49,500 bases of DNA from NCBI RefSeq assembly GCF_001507665.1, contig NZ_CP013910.1, positions 22,501 to 72,000 of the forward strand, given 5' to 3'. Position 1 is the first letter of the stretch; each line of letters opens with the position of its first letter. The notes beneath the pieces are model-generated. The model worked only from the letters and a program-made list of their open reading frames with translations. It searched no databases and was not told the origin of the DNA. Positions 43,178 to 49,500 of this stretch are shown here, piece after piece. This DNA comes from Deinococcus actinosclerus. Lineage in GTDB: Bacteria; Deinococcota; Deinococci; Deinococcales; Deinococcaceae. A program made the translations under genes and the position numbers.

Positions 43178-43208
43178 ACCGCCGCCCATCCTTGCGGGGG
43201 GCGGCGGT
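43178..43208. terminator. Bidirectional terminator between GGCT gene and rpsO
   Basis: ACCGCCGCCC at 43178-43187 pairs with GGGCGGCGGT at 43199-43208 (10 bp, 11-nt loop). On the minus strand a T-rich run follows (plus 43165-43177), fitting rpsO termination. Confidence 0.75.
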
Positions 43209-43224
43209 CTGCGGAGCGCGCGTC

Positions 43225-43500
<276 letters not shown>

Positions 43501-43590
43501 GGTGATACCTCTCTTGTTGTGGTGTCCCGTGCGTGTCAGCCAGGAAAAAACCGGCTTGTACCGGGGCCTGACCGCGTTACGACGGCAAAC
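43501..43590 (-). promoter_or_regulatory. rpsO: rpsO 5' leader with possible S15 autoregulatory structure
   Basis: Between the promoter and the ATG the minus strand holds GTCAGGCC and GGCTGAC arms around CCGG-tacaag-CCGG (plus 43551-43564), followed by six T bases (plus 43545-43550). The short hairpin plus T tract resembles an attenuator, and the larger fold would compete with it. S15 represses its own mRNA in several bacteria through different leader structures; whether this one does is inference. Confidence 0.4.
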
Positions 43591-43593
43591 GAG

Positions 43594-43621
43594 AGCATAG
43601 CACGTCCGCACGCAGGCGCAA
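43594..43621 (-). promoter_or_regulatory. rpsO: rpsO promoter
   Basis: Minus strand: TTGCGC (plus 43616-43621), 16-nt spacer, TATGCT (plus 43594-43599). The start site would be near 43587, giving a leader of about 87 nt. Confidence 0.55.
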
Positions 43622-43630
43622 GCGTGCGTC

Positions 43631-43659
43631 TTGACACGCGCGCACTTCACCCCTAGTAT
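43631..43659 (+). promoter_or_regulatory. tRNA-Leu promoter
   Basis: TTGACA at 43631-43636, 17-nt spacer, TAGTAT at 43654-43659. Transcription should start near 43666, about 15 nt ahead of the tRNA. Confidence 0.8.
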
Positions 43660-43679
43660 TGCTTTCGCCTCTCACCCAA

Positions 43680-43764
<85 letters not shown>

Positions 43765-43767
43765 GAC

Positions 43768-43801
43768 AGCGCCGGATCTTCGGATCCCGGCGCTTCTTCT
43801 T
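43768..43801 (+). terminator. Terminator after tRNA-Leu
   Basis: AGCGCCGGATC at 43768-43778 pairs with GATCCCGGCGCT at 43783-43794 around a TTCG tetraloop, with one bulged base, followed by a TC-rich run ending about 43801. Confidence 0.8.
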
Positions 43802-43851
43802 GTCTGGACTGCTCTTCTGTGCTGGACTGCCGCGCCCGCCGCGTGCAGGGC

Positions 43852-43881
43852 TGCACAGCCCGGGCGGGCGTGTGCTATGGT
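43852..43881 (+). promoter_or_regulatory. ffs: Promoter of the SRP RNA gene
   Basis: TGCACA at 43852-43857 and TATGGT at 43876-43881 with an 18-nt spacer; the latter is preceded by TGTGC, giving an extended -10 character. The start site would be about 43888. Confidence 0.5.
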
Positions 43882-43888
43882 CTGGGAC

Positions 43889-43996
<108 letters not shown>

Positions 43997-44009
43997 CATG
44001 CCGACCAAC

Positions 44010-44045
44010 AGGGGCGGCCCCGGACCTCGCGTCGGGGCCGCCCCT
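44010..44045 (-). terminator. Hairpin terminator after small ORF
   Basis: AGGGGCGGCCCCG at 44010-44022 pairs with CGGGGCCGCCCCT at 44033-44045 (13 bp, 10-nt loop). It is 20 nt past the stop of the minus-strand gene 44066-44275. Confidence 0.75.
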
Positions 44046-44065
44046 GCGTTTCGGGGGTTCGCGCT

Positions 44066-44275
44066 TCAGCGGGTCAGGCGGTCCAGTTCGCTCTGCGCGC
44101 CGCTCAGGCGGGCCTGCCGCACCTCCCGCTCGGCCCGGACGTGGGCCGTGGGGGTGCAGATCTCCCCGCGGTCCTGCCAGACATGCGCGCCCGTCCAGAT
44201 GAACACGTCGCCGGGCAGTTGCCGGTGGGTGGGCAGGGCCGGATTCAGCAGCGGATGCACAGAGGTCAGCGTCAT
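44066..44275 (-). CDS. Small protein of unknown function
   Basis: A 69-aa protein (MTLTSVHPLLNPALPTHRQL, DVFIWTGAHVWQDRGEI, helical C-terminus VRAEREVRQARLSGAQSEL). I do not recognise it. Support for being a real gene comes from CACGCT (minus; plus 44282-44287) six bases before the ATG and the strong hairpin just after the stop. No signal peptide. Confidence 0.5.
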   Translation of the reverse strand: MTLTSVHPLLNPALPTHRQLPGDVFIWTGAHVWQDRGEICTPTAHVRAEREVRQARLSGAQSELDRLTR

Positions 44276-44357
44276 GTGCCCAGCGTGCCGCGCGCCGGTC
44301 AGGCCAGCGTCCCCGGAGGGTCAGCCCCGCGTCACGCCCAGGCGCCGGGGCGCCCGG

Positions 44358-44711
44358 TCAGCGGGTCTTGGGCTGCAGGACCAGCGCCTGGGTCTCCTTC
44401 ACGACGGCCAGCTCGCGCAGCCGCTCGCCGTCCAGATCCCCGGCCTTCACCAGGGCGTCGGCCCGCCTGCGGTCGATGGTGGCGACCTCCAGCGCGGCGG
44501 CGTCCCCGAACACCTCCCGGAAGCGCTCCAGCGGGTACTCCACCCGCCGCGAGGCCTTCAGGGTCGCGCGGTACAGGTCCGTCTCGGCGTGTTCGCCCTC
44601 CAGCAGCGCCGCCTTGATCTGGGCGCCCAGCTCGTCGCGCTCGGCTTCCAGGCCCAGGATCGTGTCGCGCAGGGTCGCGTAACGCTCGAGCAGGTCAGTC
44701 AGCGTGTCCAT
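44358..44711 (-). CDS. Small coiled-coil protein resembling phage-type proteins
   Basis: A 117-aa protein with an N-terminal coiled coil ([36 protein letters not shown]) followed by a compact region ([52 protein letters not shown], then [11 protein letters not shown]). The pattern 'ATL..r..v.y....L...f' is reminiscent of small proteins in siphophage genomes; this is from memory and unverified. No phage gene is adjacent. ATG 44711 lies six bases after TATGCT (minus; plus 44718-44723). Confidence 0.65.
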   Translation of the reverse strand: MDTLTDLLERYATLRDTILGLEAERDELGAQIKAALLEGEHAETDLYRATLKASRRVEYPLERFREVFGDAAALEVATIDRRRADALVKAGDLDGERLRELAVVKETQALVLQPKTR

Positions 44712-44799
44712 CCGCGCAGCATACCGGGGGTCCTGCCCGGCCCGACGTGACTGGACGGGGTTCAGCGGCCGCGCCGGGCCGGGGCGTAGCATGCCGCGC

Positions 44800-45522
44800 A
44801 TGGACGACGCCGCCCCGCCGATCGCTGCAGACCTCGAGCGCCGCATCCTGGACGCCATCCGCCGTGGGGCCAGCATGGCCGACATTGCCGACATCAAGCA
44901 GTCGGACGTCGCCACGCCCGAGGCGGCCATCCAGGCCCTCAAGGACGGGAACGCCCGCTTCTTCGGCGGGCAGGCGACCCGCCCCGAGATGAGCGCCAAC
45001 GAACGCCGCGCGCAGATCATGGGGCAGACGCCCTACGCCGCGATCCTCGCGTGCAGTGACAGCCGCGTGCCGGTCGAACTGGTGTTCGATCAGGGCCTGG
45101 GTCAGCTGTTCGTGGTGCGCGTCGCCGGGAACGTGGTCGGCGAGGCCGGGCTGGGCACCCTGGAGTACGCCATCCGCCACCTGGACGTGCATCTGGTGGT
45201 CGTGATGGGCCACGAGGCCTGCGGGGCGGTCGCGGCGGCCCTGCTGCCGGAAGCCCAGGTGCAGGAGGAACCCCATCACCTCCAGAACCTGATCCGCCGC
45301 ATCCAGCCCAGCCTGCAGGACATGCCGACCATCCGCGACAAGAAGGCCCGCATGCGCGAGGCGGTGCTGAACAACGTCCGCTATCAGGTGAGCCTACTGC
45401 GCGACGAGCCGGTCATCCGCGAGGCGGAGGCCGCCGGGAAGATCCGCGTGATCGGCGCGTACTACGAGATCGGCAGCGGCGCCGTGGATTTCCTGGTGGA
45501 CGAGGACGACCTGCGGCCCTGA
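44800..45522 (+). CDS. Beta-class carbonic anhydrase
   Basis: A zinc enzyme that interconverts CO2 and bicarbonate, 240 aa. Zinc ligands C85, H138 and C141 occur in [14 protein letters not shown] and [13 protein letters not shown]87/R89 form the catalytic dyad. The N-terminal ~40 residues ([18 protein letters not shown]) are an extra helical segment. ATG 44800 lies seven bases after TAGCAT (44787-44792); the in-frame ATG at 44791 overlaps that hexamer and is rejected. Confidence 0.93.
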   Translation: MDDAAPPIAADLERRILDAIRRGASMADIADIKQSDVATPEAAIQALKDGNARFFGGQATRPEMSANERRAQIMGQTPYAAILACSDSRVPVELVFDQGLGQLFVVRVAGNVVGEAGLGTLEYAIRHLDVHLVVVMGHEACGAVAAALLPEAQVQEEPHHLQNLIRRIQPSLQDMPTIRDKKARMREAVLNNVRYQVSLLRDEPVIREAEAAGKIRVIGAYYEIGSGAVDFLVDEDDLRP

Positions 45523-45542
45523 CCGGGTGCCGATGGCGGAAA

Positions 45543-45586
45543 GCAGATGGCAGATGGCCGGGGCTGGTGAGCCATCTGCCATCTGC
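45543..45586. repeat. Perfect 16-bp hairpin of a repeated 8-mer
   Basis: GCAGATGGCAGATGGC at 45543-45558 and its exact complement GCCATCTGCCATCTGC at 45571-45586 enclose a 12-nt loop. Each arm is itself a tandem duplication of GCAGATGG. It lies between convergent genes and can act as a bidirectional terminator; it also looks like a short interspersed repeat. Confidence 0.6.
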
Positions 45587-45602
45587 CATGAGCCTTCTGC
45601 GT

Positions 45603-46838
45603 TCAGATGACGAATTCGCCCGCACGCATCACGGGTTCACGCTGACCGTCCTGCGTGATGCCGTCCACGTCGATGCGGTCACTGCCGATCATCCAGTCCA
45701 CGTGCGTGAGGCTGTCGTTGCCGCCCTTGGCGTTGAAGTCCTCCAGGCTCATGTCCACGCCGCCTTTCACGTTGAAGCGGTACGCGCTGCCGATCGCGAT
45801 GTGCGAGGCGGCGTTCTCGTCGTACAGGGTGTTGAAGAAGAACAGGCCCGAGCGGCTGATGGGGCTGGAGTGCGGCACCAGGGCCACCTCGCCCAGGCGG
45901 TGGCTGCCCTCGTCCGTCTCGATCATCTTCAGCAGCGCGCCCTCGCCCTTCTCGGCGCTCGCCCCGCTGATCCGGCCGTCCTTGAACTCGATGCGGATGC
46001 CGTCGATCAGCGTGCCGTTGTACGACAGCGGCTTGGTGCTGACCACCGTGCCGTTCACCCGCTCGCGGTGCGGGGCGGTCCAGACCTCCTCGGTGGGGAT
46101 GTTCGCCGTGAACGTGATCCCGCCGGGCGTGTCGGCCGCGCCGCCGCCCCACACGTGATCGTCCGCGAGGCCCACCGTCAGGTCCGTCCCGCCGCCCTGG
46201 AAGTGCAGCGCGGCGTACTGCTTGCCGGTCAGCAGGTCGCGGCGGCGCTTCAGGTCACCCAGATGCGCCTCCCAGCGCTCCACCGCGTCCGCCTGATCGG
46301 CGCGGGTCGCGGCGAAGATCGCGTCCCACTGCTGCGCGACGGCCTGCTCGGCGCTCGCGTCGGGGAACATCAGCTGCGCCCAGCCGCTCACGGGCGCGCT
46401 GATCAGGTTCCAGTTCAGGCGGTTGGTCATGACCTGCGCGGTGTACGGGCGGCGGTACGCGGCCACGGTCCGCTGATGGGTCGCCACGCGCTCGGGGTCC
46501 ACGCCGCCCAGCAGGTTCGGGTTCGTCGCGCGGATGGCGATCACCGCGCCGCCGGCCTCGGCCGTCTCAATCTCGGCGTCCACGCGCCAGCGGCTGATCT
46601 GCTCGAACGTCCCGTCCGGCGCCAGCTCGAAGCGCGCCAGCTGCACGTCGTCATCATCCCAGCGCACGTCCACGAAGCTCGCGCCGGCCGCGTACGCCTC
46701 GCGCACCACCAGCCGCGCCAGCTGGGCGGTTTCCACCGGGGCCTGCACCAGCACGCGCTGGCCGGGCTTCACGCCCAGGCCCACCCGCACCGCCAGACGC
46801 GCGTAGTTGCGCAGCTTCTCGTCAAAAGACAGGGTCAT
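45603..46838 (-). CDS. M29 family aminopeptidase
   Basis: A 411-aa thermophilic-type metallo-aminopeptidase (AmpS/AmpT family). The N-terminal domain is VRVGLGVKPGQRVLVQAPVETAQLARLV. Metal-site motifs follow in family order: NIPTEEVWTAP, the EKGEGALLKMIETDEGSHRLGEVALV region, NTLYDENAASHIAIG and SLTHVDWMIGS. It trims N-terminal residues from peptides in the cytoplasm. ATG 46838 follows TATCCT (minus; plus 46846-46851) by seven bases; the frame extends to 46898 without support. Confidence 0.93.
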   Translation of the reverse strand: MTLSFDEKLRNYARLAVRVGLGVKPGQRVLVQAPVETAQLARLVVREAYAAGASFVDVRWDDDDVQLARFELAPDGTFEQISRWRVDAEIETAEAGGAVIAIRATNPNLLGGVDPERVATHQRTVAAYRRPYTAQVMTNRLNWNLISAPVSGWAQLMFPDASAEQAVAQQWDAIFAATRADQADAVERWEAHLGDLKRRRDLLTGKQYAALHFQGGGTDLTVGLADDHVWGGGAADTPGGITFTANIPTEEVWTAPHRERVNGTVVSTKPLSYNGTLIDGIRIEFKDGRISGASAEKGEGALLKMIETDEGSHRLGEVALVPHSSPISRSGLFFFNTLYDENAASHIAIGSAYRFNVKGGVDMSLEDFNAKGGNDSLTHVDWMIGSDRIDVDGITQDGQREPVMRAGEFVI

Positions 46839-46902
46839 GTCCGGCAGGATAGCCACGCAGCCCCGGCATATACAAAGTCCGTCCCGCCAACCCGGCACGC
46901 CC

Positions 46903-46931
46903 TTGACGGAATCCGGAAGGCCCCCTATAGT
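46903..46931 (+). promoter_or_regulatory. tRNA-Pro promoter
   Basis: TTGACG at 46903-46908, 17-nt spacer, TATAGT at 46926-46931. Transcription should start near 46938, about 9 nt before the tRNA. Confidence 0.8.
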
Positions 46932-46946
46932 TTTGGGGCTGGATGT

Positions 46947-47066
<120 letters not shown>

Positions 47067-47104
47067 GTGCGGATGTTCCGCATCGACTGATGTCCGGTAT
47101 GGAA

Positions 47105-47133
47105 GCGCCGCCCCATGAGATCAGGGGCGGCGC
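47105..47133 (-). terminator. Hairpin terminator after thrB
   Basis: GCGCCGCCCC at 47105-47114 pairs with GGGGCGGCGC at 47124-47133 (10 bp, 9-nt loop), 18 nt past the thrB stop on the minus strand. Confidence 0.7.
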
Positions 47134-47151
47134 CTGCCGGTGGCGAGGTCG

Positions 47152-48087
47152 TTACCCCCGCTCAATGAGGGTCCCGGCCGCGTCGATGGGGAAGTCCAGC
47201 ACGCGCCCCTCCAGGCCGTTGCGCTTCATCACGCCGTGCAGGTAGGTGTGCAGGGGCGCGGTGGGCTCACGGGTGTCGTGGAAGCACAGCACGGTGGGCC
47301 CGGCGCCGCTCAGGGCCGCACCGAGTGCGCCGTGCTTCCAGGCTTCCTCCAGGATGTCGCTCAGGCCGGGGACCAGGGGGGCGCGCCAGATCTGGTGGAT
47401 GTAGTCCTGCATGGCGTGGCGCAGCAGGTCCAGGCGGCCCTGCGCGAGCGCGGCGGCCAGCAGCGCCGCGTGCGAGAGGGCGTGCACGGCGTCGGCGCGG
47501 CTGTACTCCTTGGGCAGCACGGCGCGGGCCTTGCTGGTGCTCAGCTCGAAGTCCGGGATCAGCACGGTCACGCCCAGGTGGGCGGGTGGGTCCAGGCGCA
47601 CGTAGTGGGTGCCCAGTTTGTCCAGCGTGGCGACGACGATCCCGCCGAACAGGGCCGGGGCGACGTTGTCCGGGTGGCCTTCCTCGCGCGCGGCGACGTC
47701 CAGCACCGCCAGGTCGTCCAGGGGGCGGCCCAGCAGCTCGTTGCCGGCGACGATCCCGGCGACCAGCGCGGCGGCGCTGCTGCCCAGTCCGCGGGCCAGG
47801 GGCACCTCGGTCTCGATCTCGATGCGGGCGGGGGGCAGGGGGCGGCCGGCCCGCCGGGCGGCCAGGCCCATGGCGCGGTACACGTAGTTGCTCTCGTCGG
47901 CGGGCGTGCCCTCCAGTTCGGCGCCCAGCGGCACCACTTCCGTGGTGGCCTGCGGGGTGACGCGCAGGGTGGTGTAGAGCGGCACGCTCAGGCCCAGGCT
48001 GTCGAACCCGGGCCCGAGGTTCGCGCTGCTGGCTGGGGCACGCACCGTGAACGGCGTGAGGTGGGATGGGGGTGGGTTTCCGGGCAT
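47152..48087 (-). CDS. thrB: Homoserine kinase
   Basis: A GHMP kinase that makes O-phosphohomoserine for threonine synthase (ThrC at 28759-30201). The 311-aa protein has [17 protein letters not shown] at the start, the ATP-binding loop [22 protein letters not shown] and the C-terminal [14 protein letters not shown] motif. ATG 48087 is chosen because GGAGG (plus 48098-48102) is at the right distance; the longer frame to 48165 lacks this. TAGCAT (minus; plus 48114-48119) may be its -10, so this gene has a short leader. Confidence 0.94.
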   Translation of the reverse strand: MPGNPPPSHLTPFTVRAPASSANLGPGFDSLGLSVPLYTTLRVTPQATTEVVPLGAELEGTPADESNYVYRAMGLAARRAGRPLPPARIEIETEVPLARGLGSSAAALVAGIVAGNELLGRPLDDLAVLDVAAREEGHPDNVAPALFGGIVVATLDKLGTHYVRLDPPAHLGVTVLIPDFELSTSKARAVLPKEYSRADAVHALSHAALLAAALAQGRLDLLRHAMQDYIHQIWRAPLVPGLSDILEEAWKHGALGAALSGAGPTVLCFHDTREPTAPLHTYLHGVMKRNGLEGRVLDFPIDAAGTLIERG

Positions 48088-48412
48088 GTCGTGGAGGCCT
48101 CCGTGTGCCCGCCATGCTAGCGGGCAGGCTGGGGTGGGGGGCGCGCCGCGGTAAGACAATTCCATAGCGTAGCGCCGTAACTGTCTTTCGGGTCAGGTCA
48201 GATATGAGCGTCAGCCAGGGTGTCTGGGCCTGCTTTCCTTAGGGCAGGTTTGCGGGACATCCATCCCGTCTTCAACCGCCCTTGAGAAAGTACGGGTCTC
48301 CACAATTGGGGGTTTTGGCGGGTCGCATGCTGCGTTCACAACGAACGGTTCACAGCGAACGCAGGAATCGTTGAATCCCATCGCAAGTAACTAAAGAACG
48401 GAGGTAGGAATC
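48088..48412. promoter_or_regulatory. Intergenic region with repeats upstream of the YmgE-like gene
   Basis: This ~325-base gap separates two divergent genes and holds no convincing ORF. It contains near-palindromic arms AAGACAATT (48153-48161) and AACTGTCTT (48179-48187; one mismatch), a small hairpin CGGGA/TCCCG near 48254-48268, and two 14-bp tandem repeats at 48334-48361. SD GGAGG lies just before ATG 48413. Promoter elements for the YmgE-like gene are not clear. Confidence 0.4.
48334..48361. repeat. Tandem 14-bp repeats upstream of the YmgE-like gene
   Basis: GTTCACAACGAACG (48334-48347) is followed directly by GTTCACAGCGAACG (48348-48361), differing at one base. Each unit is itself an imperfect dyad (GTTC...GAAC), and the pair lies about 50 nt ahead of the stress-protein start, as expected for a regulator binding site. 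Confidence 0.5.
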
Positions 48413-48679
48413 ATGGGTTGGATCATTACTATTCTGGTTGGTGCGCTGTGCGGCTGGCTCGCGAGCCTCATCATGAAAACGGACGCTCAGCAGGGCGCGA
48501 TCGCGAACATCCTGATCGGTATCGTGGGCAGCCTGCTTGCCCAGGCCATCTTCGGCAGCTGGCTGAACATCGGCGGCGACGTGGCGGGCAACGGCTTCAG
48601 CTTCTGGAGCATCGTGTGGGGTGTGATCGGCAGCGTGGTCCTGATCGCGATCCTGAAAGCCCTGCGCGTTCTGCGCTAA
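48413..48679 (+). CDS. GlsB/YeaQ/YmgE family stress membrane protein
   Basis: An 88-aa protein of the transglycosylase-associated (YeaQ/YmgE/GlsB) family, with three membrane helices ([59 protein letters not shown]) and the family GWLA and GIVGS turns. These proteins are induced by general stress; the biochemical role is unclear. GGAGG upstream supports the start. Adjacent upstream repeats suggest regulation. Confidence 0.9.
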   Translation: MGWIITILVGALCGWLASLIMKTDAQQGAIANILIGIVGSLLAQAIFGSWLNIGGDVAGNGFSFWSIVWGVIGSVVLIAILKALRVLR

Positions 48680-48701
48680 ACTCGGTCCCGAACCCCCAAT
48701 C

Positions 48702-48731
48702 ACCGGACAGGCCTCGTGCCCGTCCGGTTTC
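48702..48731 (+). terminator. Terminator after the YmgE-like gene
   Basis: ACCGGAC at 48702-48708 pairs with GTCCGGT at 48722-48728, with further partial pairing inside, followed by TTTC. Confidence 0.65.
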
Positions 48732-48868
48732 TGCTGCCGGGTGCCAGCGAGCTTCAGGCAGAGAGGTCGGCGGGCGAGGCAGGTGGCTGCCCCGGGGTGT
48801 GTATGGCCGGCCCTGCATGCGGGAGACCGGATGACCGGTGCCCTTTGCCTGCTGCCCTCCCCGTGTGC

Positions 48869-48874
48869 TACATT
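48869..48874 (+). promoter_or_regulatory. rpmB: Possible rpmB promoter
   Basis: TTGCCT at 48845-48850 with TACATT at 48869-48874 (18-nt spacer) is the best match between 48732 and 48972, giving a leader of about 90 nt. The rest of this stretch (48732-48844) shows no gene. Confidence 0.35.
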
Positions 48875-48972
48875 CGGACGGCTTGTCTGATTTGGATCGG
48901 CGCGGCACGGCACCCAGAACGGGTACCCCCCCGACCCAGAAGGAAAAATCAGGCTCAAGAAGGAGAGTCATC

Positions 48973-49188
48973 ATGGCGAAAGTGTGCGAAGTATGCGGTA
49001 AGGGGCCGATCGTGGTGAACTCGGTCGTCCGCCGCGGTAAGGCCCGCGCTGCGGGCGGCGTGGGTCGCAAGGTCACGGGCGTCACCAAGCGTGTTCAGAA
49101 GCCCAACCTGCAGCCCCTGACCGTGACGCGCGGTGGCGTGAGCCTCCGCCTGCGTGTGTGCAGCAAGTGCCGTAAGGCCGTCGCCTGA
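48973..49188 (+). CDS. rpmB: 50S ribosomal protein L28
   Basis: A 71-aa large-subunit protein. It has the zinc-binding variant with four cysteines: C5 and C8 (CEVCGKGP) and C63 and C66 (CSKCRK). The core [21 protein letters not shown] matches the family. AAGGAG sits just before ATG 48973. Shorter than many L28 proteins, but of a usual length for C+ forms. Confidence 0.96.
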   Translation: MAKVCEVCGKGPIVVNSVVRRGKARAAGGVGRKVTGVTKRVQKPNLQPLTVTRGGVSLRLRVCSKCRKAVA

Positions 49189-49206
49189 TCCCTGATCAGG
49201 AATCGC

Positions 49207-49239
49207 TGTCGCCCCCTGCCCCCGTGGCTGGGGGCGACA
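49207..49239 (+). terminator. Terminator after rpmB
   Basis: TGTCGCCCCC at 49207-49216 pairs with GGGGGCGACA at 49230-49239 (10 bp, 13-nt loop), 18 nt after the rpmB stop. Confidence 0.7.
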
Positions 49240-49265
49240 CGCTTTGACAGGCGCCATAAAGCACA

Positions 49266-49293
49266 ACCGCTGCCCGAGGTGAGGGGCAGCGGT
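49266..49293 (-). terminator. Terminator after lspA
   Basis: ACCGCTGCCC at 49266-49275 pairs with GGGCAGCGGT at 49284-49293 (10 bp, 8-nt loop), 16 nt past the lspA stop on the minus strand. Confidence 0.65.
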
Positions 49294-49309
49294 CAGCCTT
49301 GCACCGGAC

Positions 49310-49500
49310 TCAGATGCGGGGTTTGCGGCGGTCACCCAGGAAACTCGCGACGATCAGCAGGATGGTGCCCAGCACCACGCATGAGTCGGCGATGTTGAAG
49401 ATCGGGAAGTTGCCGGCGTTCAGGGCCTGCGTGACGCTGCTCAGCACGGGTGAGTGGATCATGTCGGTGACCTTGCCCTGGCGCAGGCCGTCGATGGCGT
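49310..49500 (-). CDS. lspA: Lipoprotein signal peptidase (C-terminal part)
   Basis: The last ~63 residues of signal peptidase II, which cleaves lipoprotein signals before the lipid-modified cysteine. The two catalytic aspartates lie in VTDMIHS and FNIADS, and the last membrane helix is [16 protein letters not shown]. The N-terminus lies beyond the window end. It is the enzyme expected to process lipoproteins such as that at 11805-14720. Confidence 0.85.
   Translation of the reverse strand, partial: AIDGLRQGKVTDMIHSPVLSSVTQALNAGNFPIFNIADSCVVLGTILLIVASFLGDRRKPRI

Noticed and set aside
45523..45602. Small gene between carbonic anhydrase and aminopeptidase
   Set aside because: The stretch is filled by the 16-bp hairpin and has no start site or open frame of note.
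48680..48972. Additional small gene upstream of rpmB
   Set aside because: No frame with a ribosome-binding site or leaderless hexamer; only a terminator and a weak promoter-like pair are visible.

Overview
This window looks like chromosomal DNA from a Deinococcus species. The sequence is GC-rich throughout. It carries a glutaminyl-tRNA synthetase fused to a GatB/YqeY-type tail, a CsaB/DUF5693 cell-envelope pair, and an A-T hexamer (TANNNT or CANNNT) 5-8 nt before the start codon of about 30 genes, the leaderless-promoter arrangement known from Deinococcus. I see no phage, IS element, plasmid function or CRISPR array. The content is ordinary chromosome with several poorly characterised accessory genes.

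Layout. 1-3040 (minus): osmoprotectant-type ABC importer (binding protein, permease, ATPase cut by the window edge). 3146-5163 (minus): a stand-alone Lrp/AsnC ligand-binding domain and a large Ala/Pro-rich protein with an E3-binding domain and a degenerate E2-like tail. 5459-10053 (plus): leucine-dehydrogenase-like protein and uridine kinase (ATGA overlap), then DUF5693 membrane protein and pyruvyltransferase CsaB (GTGA overlap). 10120-14919 (minus): thioesterase, DUF2231-type protein, a secreted orphan, and a two-gene unit of a 56-aa peptide with a lasso-type leader plus a 971-aa lamin-tail lipoprotein. 15119-19869: SurE, a small SRPBCC/ABM/LysM-M23 cluster, TruA, a methyltransferase and a possible C39-like protein. 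19926-24858: methyltransferase, cytochrome P450 with a divergent HTH regulator and a shared operator, zinc alcohol dehydrogenase, and AguB. 24961-28585 (minus): ABC ATPase, ABC permease, DesK-type kinase and LuxR-type regulator. 28759-33562 (plus): threonine synthase, membrane protein, K+ channel/RCK, DsbA-fold protein and VOC protein. 33564-39224 (minus): tandem GNAT, zinc-ribbon protein, AguA, GlnRS and a small membrane protein. 39320-43500: GNAT, TPR protein, an orphan gene with an operator-like promoter, HtrA-like protease, gamma-glutamylcyclotransferase and ribosomal protein S15. 43681-47151: tRNA-Leu(GAG), 4.5S/SRP RNA, two small proteins, beta-carbonic anhydrase, M29 aminopeptidase and tRNA-Pro(GGG). 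47152-49500: homoserine kinase, YeaQ/YmgE stress protein, ribosomal protein L28 and the end of lspA.

Pathways. AguA and AguB form the agmatine to N-carbamoylputrescine to putrescine route, although their genes lie about 11 kb apart. ThrB and ThrC are the last two steps of threonine synthesis, about 19 kb apart. DUF5693 and CsaB probably act on a pyruvylated cell-wall polymer that anchors SLH-domain surface proteins. The kinase, regulator and ABC exporter form one regulated unit.

The items most worth a second look are the lasso-leader-like peptide coupled to the lamin-tail lipoprotein, the pseudo-E2 scaffold, the leucine-dehydrogenase-like protein lacking its GGGK lysine, the orphan gene at 40906-41364 with an inverted repeat filling its promoter spacer, and the P450/regulator operator.
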